Origin: Sipunculus nudus
Taxonomy: Eukaryota; Annelida; Sipuncula; Golfingiida; Sipunculidae
Length of the DNA: 64,000 nt
NCBI GenBank assembly: GCA_026874595.1
Contig: CM049306.1
Span: forward strand, 57,662,019-57,726,018
Reading direction: 5' to 3'
Shown: positions 1 through 12,300 of the stretch, one piece after another
Layout: each line of letters opens with the position of its first letter
Numbering within the stretch: position 1 is the stretch's first letter
The notes under the pieces: model-generated
Told to the model about the DNA's origin: nothing
Databases searched by the model: none
The model's input: only the letters and a program-made list of their open reading frames with translations
Position numbers and translations under genes: made by a program

Positions 1-107
1 TTACTTAAATTATCAATTTAGTTTATAATTTGATTGGTAAAGTTTTTTTCACACTTTTTTTGGGGTTGAGAGTACATCATCATTACAGGCATAAGCAAAA
101 CTTTTAC

Positions 108-317
108 CTAGATACCAATATTTGAAGCCAACAAATCTGAAAGATGCCTCCATCTGTATTGCCAACTTGTCCTGCTTTTCCTTTGTTTCCACAGTGACCA
201 GATTTCCACCACGCAGAACACAGGAAGCACTCGCCTCGACATACGTCTTCTTATCCACAGAGAGACTGACACAACTGTCTCCATCAGGGAAACTGTCCAG
301 AGGACATGGAGCCTTTA
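108..317 (-). CDS. Exon 51: start of a C-type lectin-like domain (partial)
   Basis: Phase 1 in. KAPCPLDSFPDGDSCVSLSV, then YVEASASCVLRGGNLVTVET and KEKQDKLAIQM. C..(S/W)....G.SC.......(T/Y)..A...C...GG.L.TV.(T/S) is the opening of a C-type lectin-like domain. The calcium-binding region would lie further on, outside the window, so sugar binding cannot be judged. The 3' end is uncertain: a donor GTAAAA at 106-107 is preferred, but a GTAATG at 84-85 is also possible. Confidence 0.68.
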
Positions 318-3300
318 CTGGAAGAGACAGTGTATGGATTAGACAAGTTTCTCTAAGGATGTTATAGAATAGTTCATACTGGTATGTAACAGGGGAGCAT
401 AAACTGTGTAAATCAGCATATAGGTTACACACAGATAAAGACAAGAGTGCTTAACTGCAAAATGTAAATATAATCAATCCTGCCCTTTTTAGTTCAAGTG
501 CTGAATTTCAATAAATGATCAATTTACTTTGAGACACTAAGTTATGCTTATGAAAGAGGTTCTGCAAAATATTTTGAAACCCCTTTTCAGGAAATGCAAT
601 TTTTTCAAATTTGAGCATGCTTGTGTTACAAACCAAACTTTACCTTTTGTAAACTTAAAATATTTACATAAAAGCTTAAAAGATTTGTTGTTGCTGATAT
701 TAATTTTTTATAAATTTTGAAGAGAAAGTGAATGCTTACTCAAACAAGTGGTCTTAACACATGCTAAGTCAACTGTCAGTAAAAGTATATTGTCAGTAGG
801 GTAACAGTTTTTTCTATACTATCTATAGAATCATATCAATACAAAGCAATATTTATTTATCACAATCCATAGTACTTAAGCAAGGTTTGGCAGAACATGG
901 TAATACACAAAAAGGTCAATTCCAGGCAAACCTGTTCTCTATAGTTTTGCTTTGCATTTAATGCATAATGGTTTTTTATAGAAATAGACAAATGATACAT
1001 AAATCCTAACTTAATCAATACAAATTATTATAATAATGTTGATAATAATCACAGATCCATATCTAGGATATCTCTAGAACTGGTTTAAACTTAACCATTT
1101 TTTTAAATATGATTTGATCACAATAATTTTAAATACTCCTACTGCAAGGTTTATCGTTTTTCTCAATCCTAAGACTGTTTAAATGTACATTACTAGAGAT
1201 GTATCATATACAAAGGACCATCAGAGGCAAATTATAGATCTAACAAAAATTACATTAATCTATGGAGAGTTTGCATTTTTATAAAATCTAAACCTGCCAA
1301 AAAGAATGTTCTGCAGTTTCACCAAATTCAGTTTTAGTTTAGCTAACAAGTGAAGAGTTTCAAAGTAACAAAACCAGTTTCTTATTTTCATGTTAGTCCT
1401 ACAGGGTGCTGGGCAAGAAATTCTGTTTTTACCATCGACCACACTCTTCTCCACAAGAGCACTCCAGGACTGGTACATGATGTCTACAGTCCCCACTTGT
1501 ACAGCTCCAGCACGACACCAGGCAGCCTGACACACAGCTCCACCTATTGTGATTTGCTTGTAACTGCGATAGAAGCCGGCCACCTTGGACCTGAGGACTG
1601 CCTTGGTCTGTCTCGCCAGCATCCGTCCATTACTGTACACCTGGAGACCACTGTCCTGCTTCCACGATATCCCCAGGTTGTACCACTGTTTGACATGTAG
1701 TGACCTTAGCTGTACACTCCATACTGACACCTTGCTCTTCATGATCACATGGAAAGCACCAAACCTACAGAACAAAAGCCATGGCATTACTTGTCTGTCC
1801 AAGACGGCATTTTGAAGTATTAAAGCATTTGTTATGCCTTTTGAGGTAGGAATGGGAAGCTTCTTGGGGTTTATGATGAATTTGGGGGGGGGGGGGGGGG
1901 TGCCTTCTTTTTGGTCCCCCAATGCTCAATAAACAATAACAAGGATTTGTTTGTTATTTCTTCTGTCCGTGTTTGTACTAGATCTAAAATACAGCTGATT
2001 TTCCAAATAATAGTCAATTTTGCAGACAGATGACAGATTTTCACCTTATATTTATTTTCAACTCTGACCTTACTTTGAAGATCATGACCTACTTTTACTT
2101 ATCCAATTTCACTAAAAATTTTATTATTGCTTCACTGCTTCAAATTGCTTCTCTGGATGGCTTATCCCCCTAGAAACATTTCATTAATCTCTTGCTAGCA
2201 CTCAAGAGTTGAAGGTGGACACTGTAAAGCTCCAAAGGTATAAAATGTTGAAAATTGTTATTTGGCAACAATTTAGCAAGATTTCAAAGACCATGTTTGA
2301 CTGAGCTCGAGTAAACACTCAGCATCAAAGGTCAAGCTCTTACAGCATCTAGAAGTTTAAAAAAAGCAGGTAAGGGGCAGACTTCCCTTGCAATCACTGG
2401 GCAATTGCAGACCTCTAAGTTATATCAATATTTAACTTTAAATTTGAACCAGTTCCAGTTATTTCAAACTAATGTGAACAGGGTATATTCACACTTGAAA
2501 GGGGCACAGCCCCTAAGCACATATGTCACCTATGAAGGTAAAATATTCTTCAGAAATAATTATGACAGAATATCTGGTTTACCTGTACACCACGGCGAGG
2601 CCATATCCATCATCACACTCGGCACCACTGGAGAGGTAGTACGCGTTCTCGACCAGCTTGGTGAACCGCAACTTGAACATCATTGTGAAGCCATCAGTAC
2701 ATCTGTCAAGATCGGCCAGACAGTCGTCTTTCTTTGGAGTGATGATGACACTCTGCCCAATCTGGCCAGTGAGATCGAATACAGCTCCAAATGTAAACTT
2801 GCGGATCTGAACACTTGTTGATATGCTGACACTGAAGTAGTTGGTGGTGATTACCCGATTGATAAAGTAGTCCCAGGTCATGCGTAGAACTTGTACTGTG
2901 TTGATGATCACAACTCCTGGAAATTTAAATTGATATTTTGAAGTATTAAAGCATTTATTATGCCTTTTGAGGTAGGAATGGGAAGCTTCTTGGGGTTTAT
3001 GATGAATTTGGGGGTAACATCTGTACCCAAACAGTAGGTCCTTCCTGTAATTGTGGCATTTTATAAAAAAATACTATAATTTAAAAAAAAAAAAACAAAC
3101 CTTCTTTGTTACTTAAAGAGTACTTTATATGTCCGATAAACTGCAGGGCAAAAAAGGGTTACATGTCATGTGTTTTCCATGAATTCTTATGTATTCACCA
3201 CCTACTCCAATGGCTTCAATTTAACCTTTTACTTTGCTCCATCAGTGTTTTGCTCATCCAACATTTTGTAAAAGTATATTTCATTGAGATTACCTCATTT

Positions 3301-6300
3301 TGAGTATAGATTATAATGGTTGGTTTTGAATGAACAACAGGACAACAATGAAGCAGCCAGTCACCTCTGTGTACTGCAACACTTTCAGGTCTGTAATTCC
3401 TCAATGATTCTGATCTGTTCATGTAAAATCTCACAGATAATATACATTAACAAAATGCTTATGCGAATCTTCTTTGAGTATGTAAAATTATTGGCTGAAC
3501 CTTGGTGTATTCATTACAGTTAAGTGGCCATATGCGCTTAAGCAAAGAACAGAATAAATTACAACTTCCACCAGAACATTTAAACAACTTAACTGTATTT
3601 ATTAATGTGTGGCCTTGTAACACTCCTACATTTTCAGCATTATATTCAAGTTGATATTTCCTTCAGGCATAAACATTAATCCACTATATAAACAGACAAC
3701 CTAAGCGCTGCTAATTAAATTATCTCTCTATTGAAAATTTAAAGGGACATAATCAGGAGCAATATTGTGTCTATTCTTTCACATTATCAGTTGAGTTTTG
3801 CTTTATACAAAAGTTTTCAAGCAAAACCATCCAAGCAAACAGTCTCAGTACCTCCCATACAGCTGTTTAACACTTTGTTATGGTTTTGCATTGTAAGTAA
3901 ACACAGTCCACCTGTGTGACAGGAGGTCCGATTTGGCACATGATCCAAAACAAGGACTGGTCCAAACTAGTTCATACACACTCCTACATTTTCAGCATTA
4001 TATTCAAGTTGATATTTCCTTCAGGCATAAACATTAATCCACTATATAAACAGTGTCCTCTGATCAACAGATTTGTGCCATAGGTCCAGGGGCCTCAGCT
4101 GAAAGACACTCTCAGCACAGTAAGACCCTGTGTACTGGGTCCCTCAGTCACCACAAAATGCAATGTTTCAGCCAGCAGGAAAATGTGATACATTTTTTGG
4201 GCCAAGTAAGTCAGGACATCTTCTGATTGACAGGTGTTGTGGCCTGGGCGATGTACAGAGCCCCAGGCACCGTGTTTATGTTGACGTCAGTGATTGCAGG
4301 AGTAAGCAAATATTTTCAGCACAATATTTTGGCAGGTACCAATTTATTTCAAAGAGAAGATGCAATTTTTTGTGTTATTTCAACATGTTTTATAGGTGAT
4401 TAGGCCCCTTTCATACTTGGCATATGAGTTTGATGTGAAATGGCCTGATAATTGCAACTGACCTCTTTCTTCCCAACTGATCTGTTTCACTCTTGCGTTA
4501 CACATCTCAAGGGGATTGTCAGGATTTGGCTGATTTTGTAGATAACAACCCTGATTGATGATGCACACACCTGCAGTCTGAAAAAAATATATAAAATAAA
4601 GCTATAATCAAAGAAACAAACAGATAAACAAACAAAAATTTAAAACATTCAAATTAAAGATACAAAGAAAATGCTTATAAAAGTAAGTAATCAGCCATCA
4701 CTGACAACCCTTGGATATATATACACTTTACCTTGAGACAATAATGATACCTTCTGAAGAATATTCAAGCATGTATGAAAAATTACTTGTGGTGAATTAT
4801 CTTCCTATGTTTATTTAGGTCCAAACAAAAAAAAATATTGTTCTGCAGATTTGCCACTACCATTTTTGTGGATTTTTAAGTGTGATTTTTTTGCAAATGA
4901 TGACCAGATTCTTAGTAATGTTGCTAATTGAAGCTACAGCACAAATTCCCTAAAAGAATTGTTAGAGGTGTGGAAAATGGACTAAATTTGTGTTGATCAT
5001 ATACAACGTTTTCAAGAACTGGAGCATATTTCTGTATTTTCTACTAAAAAAATTTTGATCCCAGTCTGTAGAACAATAATTATTGTTCCCTGCTTCTGCA
5101 GAATGGGGGACATTGATTTGGGTTTGTCTGACTGTCTGTCTATCCCTCTGTCTGTTCGTCCATCAGGTTTATTTCCGGACAATAACTTTCCTAAATATTA
5201 TCCAATTTCATTCAAATATGGGTCTGTGATTGCTCTGATGCATACCCTGGTTGGGATTGGTTTAAGAGTTTCTGAAAATTTATTTTCACCAGCTCCAAAA
5301 CAAACAAAATATTTTCCCTTTTGTTCCCAATTCACAACAAAAATTATGAAATGTGGAGACATCTTCAGAGGACAATTAAAACTAAAACACAGGCACTATA
5401 ACATTGGATGACATCTTTAGGGGAAAATAAAAACTAAAACACATTCAAAAGGCAAGCATGAAGATCACAGGAAGTTAAAATAACAAGAAGTGGAAGCAGA
5501 GGACATAAATTCCAAGAATTTGCTTGTTTTGTGTGTGTGGCCATGTGGAAAGTTTAACCTCTTACTTCTTCACCTTTATTTTATGAAGTGATGTTAGAAT
5601 ACATTTCATGTTGTGATTTTGTGACTTGTTCAATGTTGATGTTGGCAGAATGACTTTAAGCCTTCAAATACAAAATTGAGAGTTTGTTTTGTCTGTTTTG
5701 TTCTGGTTTGTTTTGTGTCCAGTGGTTATTGAAAATAATAATCCTATTAATAACACACATATTTCTGTATTTGAGAACAAATTGGAATTTGAACATAGCA
5801 GTGATAAAGAATCAAATATCATTTCAAACATTTAAAATTTAAATATTTCAACTCTCACTGTTGAACTAAGGATGTTTCATCATGAAGTTAAAGCAATTGA
5901 TGGTGTCTTTTAACTGACATTTTATTTCGGAATAATTATGGTACTAACATCTAATGAAAGCCAGATACAAAAGATTATTTATACTTTTGATATCCTTGGT
6001 CCATAAATTTCAGATACTGAAATGTTTGACACAAATTCTTTGCAGGGTATGGTGTTGCTTCTTCAACATAACTGCCAGAGTACTCTATCACAGTACAACT
6101 CCTCTGTTAAAATATTATCAACAAGAGCACTCCAAGAGCACAGAATAGTTGAAACTTTATCATTTAATATTTATAGTGAGTTTCATTAAAATCTGTCATT
6201 TACCTGGTAAGTTATCATGGCAACACCATAAAAAATCCTGGTGACCTGTGACCTCATTAAATATGATCAAAATCAAATTTGCTCAAGATAAGTTTAAACT

Positions 6301-9300
6301 TAGATTGACGAAAATCCACCAAATCTCTGATAATTTATTGTGGCACCACCAAAAGTTAACAGACAGATAAGATATATAGCGTGCCTCAAAAGGGTACCAC
6401 TTTATAAAATTGCTTGCCAGAACTGACCCTTCTTGCACACTTTCCAGTGGTCCTGTCACAGCTTAAGCAGACACTGTTGTACACAATGAACCGGATATGA
6501 CTCGTGTAGATGACCTTGTCATAGCTGATACTGATGGCATAGCTGCGGGCCTCAGGAAGCTTACACTGGATCTGATTGGTTGTCAGTAGTGAGGCTTCAG
6601 TTTCCAGCACCTTTGTTGTCTCCTCATACTCTCCAGTGTCTAAGTTTAGCTGGAGATAAAAGGAACAGATGAAAACAAATTTGGTATAGAGCAGGGCTGG
6701 GCTAAGGCTAATAATAAAATGAAAGTTGATATTTATGAGTCCAGATATTGACGTCTTTATTTTGCAATAAGAAATCACAGCAAGATAGATTTGTGTTCAA
6801 GTTGATGATAGTTTGATCGTTTCAAACTTGTAAAGATGCCGCACATTTGTCCACTACTTCTGCATTCTCAGGATATACCTCAGGAGTATAAAACAGAATA
6901 TAAAATACAAAGAGCAGACATTAATACGCTAAGGCCAAAAAAATAAAAGGTATGGTTCTCAGGCACCTCCCGCATCAATTTTAACCCCCCACATCCAAAA
7001 TTTTATTTTTTTTTCATCTTACAAAAAGATAAAATAATACAATTTTGATTAGATTTCCTTTATTATGTAGTGCTTTTACAATTCTGTTATTTTCACACTT
7101 TTCTCTGATAATATGACATTTTTATCGAACATACAAAAAAAGGTTAAAAAATAAAATATCGCCCATCCGCACCAATTTTGAAAAAAAAGTGCCTGAGAAC
7201 CATACCTTTTTTTTTGGCCTACCACTTTTGGCGAATATCTGTGTTTCATTACTTTCTGCAGAACTTTTTCCACCAGGGCTTGGGTATTTCACTGCAAACT
7301 AGAGTAGAAGCGATTCATTAAATCATTAGTAATTTGCCTACAGAAAGCATGGATGAAAGACACTTTAGACAGCCTGCAAATAAAATTTCATGATTCTTCA
7401 TGACTTTTTGAAAATTCCTAAGAATCATGACTGTTAATGTACTGAATTTTAAATTTTCAAAATTCATGAATTTTTTCAGGGCATAGGAACCCTGCAGATA
7501 CATCCATATGAAACTTTGGGCTTATTCCACATCCATATGAAACTTTGGGCTTATCCCTTTAACACATACAACATGATAAATTGCTAATATTGTTTTACTG
7601 TATATGTATCAACCTTAATCATACCTTAATAAAAGCTGACAAAAATATTGGTCCAATAGCAACCTGCCCACATGACTAAAAGTATTCCAGAAATTTGAAC
7701 GGAAAGCCACCAAACCCCTCTACTTCTGAATGATAGCAGCCCAAGTTATGGAAATAAGGAAAGTGCAGTGAAGCAGGATCATTTGTTCTACTACCTACCT
7801 TAAGTTCAACCAGTCTGCAGGTTATGGTCTCGACTTTTATGAACACTCCAATTATATTGATGACAAGGCAGTCTTCTGGTTTCTGGCTTGCTAAGTCACA
7901 AGATGGGATAGTCTGGTTGGCATCCACTTGGGGCGGGTCTGTCTTGGTTACTGAACAGTCTTCACCAAAGAAGCCATCAAAGCAGTCACATGCCCCTGTT
8001 AAAAATATGTTTAACAAATATAATTTTTACATGATGGTATATGGGGAAGATTAATCAGACAACAAAGATGGAGTAGTGTGTCTCAGGAGGGCATGGAGGG
8101 GGGACAACCCAGATGTCATGGTGTGCCTCAGGAGGGCATGAAAGGGAACAACCAAGATGTCACAGGGTGCCTCAGGAGGGCATGGAAGAGGACAACCGAT
8201 ATGTCGCAGGGTGCCTCAGGAGGGCATGGAGGGTACAACCCATATGTCACAGGGTGTCTCAGGAGCTAGGGCATGGAGGGGACAACCCATATGTCACAGG
8301 GTGTCTCAGGAGCTAGGGCTTGGAGGGGACAACCCATATGTCACAGTGTGTCTCAGGAGTTAGGGCCTGGAGGAGACAACCCATATGTCACAGTGTCTCA
8401 GGAGTTAGGGCCTGGAGGGGGACAACACATATGTCACAGGGTGCCTCAGGGCATGGAGGAGAACAACCCACATTTCACAGTGTGCCTAAGGAGGGCATGG
8501 AAGGGGAAAACCCATATGTGTCAGAATGCATCAAGAGGGCATGGATGGTGACAACTCAGATTTCATAGTGTGACTCAGGAGGGCAGTGGGACAACCCAGA
8601 TGTCACATTGTGCCTCAGGAGGGAGCCACCCTGATGTCGCAGTGTGCCTCAGGAGAGAGCCACCCTGATGTCACAGTGTGCCTCAGGAGGGGGCCTTCCA
8701 GATAATACAATTACTGCATTATATGCTGTGTGTACATGAAGGGAAACTGATGCACATACCGTCTTCACATTCTCCATTCTTGTTACAGTCTCCCGGACAC
8801 AGCTTGTCAACAATCTGTGGCGGTGGCTGAGGGGCCCCGGTGTCATCCTCCACCCACAGACTCACGTTTGTGTTGATCTGCTCTATACACTGCTCAGCGA
8901 CCGCCTCAATGGTCGCCTCCACCCAGTTACGGTCATCCATGAACTACAAAACAAAAGAACTTAATGTTATAGCTGTAATCTATGTTCATACCACCAAGTC
9001 TGTGGCTATGCTTTCATAGACTGCTGACCCTTTCTGGCATCTATTTCATGAATACTGAACAAGCCTGCATGTGTTTAGTAGAAATCATAACTACAAATAA
9101 AATCAAACAAAACGCAAAACATTTCCTCACATTAACATCAGATTGAGTGTTGGTAACTTTAAATTTTTTTTTTTTAATTAAGGATAGGTTTATGATTGGC
9201 CTGTTGGTGGCACTGTCTACTGAACAAGGATGAAGTTGTCAAATATGATAAGAATGATATGTTATTTTTTATGTCCTGTGGATTTCAGGTTTTATATGAA

Positions 9301-12300
9301 CAGACTAGGAATTTCTCAAGAAGTCATAACCTTTCATTAACACACTGGAGCCAATCCTCTGAGGCACTAACAAGATTTCACCACATAGCCATTAAGAACT
9401 GGTGGGGTTTGAACCTGGAACATCCTGCTGTGGATGTTAAAGGGCTAAGTCACTGAGCTATATCCTACCCCCAAAGTCACTACATCCTAGTCACTTTACC
9501 TTAATATCTTCCACACAGTTCTGGATTTCTGCCTCAAAATTGATATCCAGACCCCCGCAGGAATCATATGCCCCTGTGGCCTTCAGCTTGGTCTCACAGT
9601 AAGTTTTAGCCTCCTCAGCTGTAATACCACCTTGTGTAGGCCACTGTACATCATCAACCTAAAAACATACAAACAGCAAAACTTAGTAATCAGAACAACA
9701 GATTCTGACCCTTATTTTATTTACAATAAAATAAGCCATTTTATCATAACTTTTTGTAACTCAACAAAATTACCAAGTTTCTACACTCTTACTTGTAACT
9801 CAACAGAATTACTTAGTTTTAATACTCGAACTTGTAAATCAACAAAATTACCTAGTTTCCATACTTGAACCTGTAAATCAACAAAATTACCTAGTTTCCA
9901 TACTCACACTGTAAATACAAAATTACCAAGTTTTCTCACCCTTGTACTTGAAATCAATAAAATTACCAAGTTTTCTCACTCGTGTCAAAACTGATACAAA
10001 ACGTATGCATCAGCAAGTTTATAAGACATTTTCATGAAGAATATTTGTGATTTACTTAAAACATAGCTTGGTATTGTTCCCTGTAGTGATCAGCAGATGT
10101 CCATACTAATGATTTACTTACAGTTATTTCATAATTTGCATCAAATTCATACAGTTCTTCTGCAGCAATGGCGAATCTGCAGCCTTTGGGTTCAACAGCT
10201 GTCTTAACCAACTCTTCTGTGACATCTGAAACATGAAACAACAGTCTAAACGTATCTTATTTAGAATTATGACATACAAAACCCTCTTAAAGACTGGTAG
10301 GGAACATCTGGGCAAACTTTAATTAAACACTTGCCAATCATGAGGCCTTTATATGGAATATTTCAAAAATATTTCTGAAATTATCTGTACTCTCCCTCAT
10401 AAAGATCTTTCTGATACATTATTTTTATTATTTATTCTTCTTATTTATTATTATTGTGTTGTGCATATTGCTTGAGTTTACACTATAACCAAAGGTCAAA
10501 TCAACATACTGAATTCATCAACAGGAAAAATGTCTTTATTCAATTTCATTCTTTTAATTTCATTGACAAAAGTTAACAATATCAAAGTCTGAACTATGAA
10601 ATTTCTGCTCTGAAGCTAATTACCCTTTATCTTAGCTTAAAATTTTATCTTTAGGTGTTACATTTTTTTGGTAATGAAATTTATTTCTCTGGCCAAAAAG
10701 CATTTTGGTGCATATAAAATCTCACCTGACAGTTTCCTGATAGAATTTGGACACACAGCAGAATCAAAGTTCATGCCACAGTAAGCCTTGGCCCCCTTCT
10801 GACACTCACAGAACATGCCCAAGGTTTCCGTGGTTACATTCGGATTGTAAGTTTCCAAGGCCCCAGCACAAATGCCATAATGTATAAACAGAGAGGCCGA
10901 AACTCTGCAATGTCAAGTAACAGTTCTTATAACTTCCCCTGAGTGTTTTCTGTCAATTTATTAACAGTGAGGAAAATGTTAACATGATATGTCTTAACAA
11001 CTTAAAGTAGCATCTGACATTATATATTAACATCTTAGCCTGGTGACATCATTATATACAACAATTGTTTTACTCTGAATTTAAGATGTTTGACTTTCAA
11101 AGGGAGTTTGTACAGTTAGCACAACTGAATAAGCAGAATATCTTTCAAAAGAACCTGAACTAAGGCCATAATCTGAGGTAACTTTGAGGCTCTTCATAAG
11201 GCATGATGCACTGATAAACCTACACAAAGGTTCAGTTTTCACCCCTGTTTTTCAGTCTGATGGTTTATGTCTTTGTTTAAAAATTTACACAATAGTTTCT
11301 ATATAACATGTGGAGACATGGAACAGTATTACAGTGTTGTGTGGATTGATCAAGATACTCTGTATGGAATGATCCAGAAACTCTGTATGGAATGATCCAG
11401 ATACTCTGTATGGAATGATCCAGATACTCTGTATGGAATGATCCAGATACTCAGTATGGAATGATCCAGATACTCAGTATGGAATGATCCAGATACTCTG
11501 TATGGAATGATCCAGATACTCTGTATGGAATGATCCAGATACTCTGTATGGAATGATCCAGATACTCAGTATGGAATGATCCAGATACTCTGTATGGAAT
11601 GATCCAGATACTCTGTATGGAATGATCCAGATACTCAGTATGGAATGATCCAGATACTCAGTATGGAATGATCCAGATACACAGTATGGAATGATCCAGA
11701 TACTCTGTATGGAATGATCCAGATATTCTGTATAGAATGATCCAGATACTCTGTATGGAATGATCCAGATACTCTGTATGGAATGATCCAGATACTCTGT
11801 ATGGAATGATCCAGATACTCTGTATGGAATGATCCAGATACTCTGTATGGAAGTATCCAGATTCTTGATTGAACCCTGTGGGATTGTTTTGCCTTGCAGA
11901 GGTATGACGTCTATGGAGTACTATTCTGGGTTTGTGATTATTCTTGAGAATATATACAAGAAATCATTATAAAAATTCATGGAGGAATCAACAGGAAACT
12001 AGAACTGTAGTCAGAGCCTATATATACCTCTGCCAATATGTTAACTTCCTCTGTTCCTTTGTACACAGTGTCATTGTTTACAAACCTGATTCAAAGTTGA
12101 GTCATCTAAAATAGCTAGTCTTTCATATCAATGAATATCACAAATATGGAAATGAATAATTTTATTTGAAAACATATCATGATGATTCAGTTTGATCCAT
12201 AATTTAATGGGTGAAGCCTCAGGTGTTACCAAAACCTTTAATACAAATTCATCATGTGTTGCAAATTTTGAGAAAATTTGATAACTACCCACCAGACAGA

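Noticed and set aside
1260-1402. Extension of exon 50 beyond the GTAGG donor
   Set aside because: The open frame continues, but without conserved residues, and the split codon fits exon 51 only at the donor at 1,401.
3106-3523. Plus-strand open frames as small genes
   Set aside because: AT-rich, overlapping in both strands, no start context, no similarity to known domains; chance frames in an intron.
8078-8568. Overlapping plus-strand open frames rich in Gly, Arg and Gln
   Set aside because: They run through the 44-49 bp minisatellite in several frames at once and have no homologue in the modules; an effect of the repeat.
9372-9475. Functional tRNA gene on the minus strand
   Set aside because: A and B boxes are present, but the acceptor stem does not close and there is no clear anticodon arm; treated as a SINE head.
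11336-11868. CRISPR-like regular array
   Set aside because: Units are contiguous 23-mers without unique spacers, in an animal intron.
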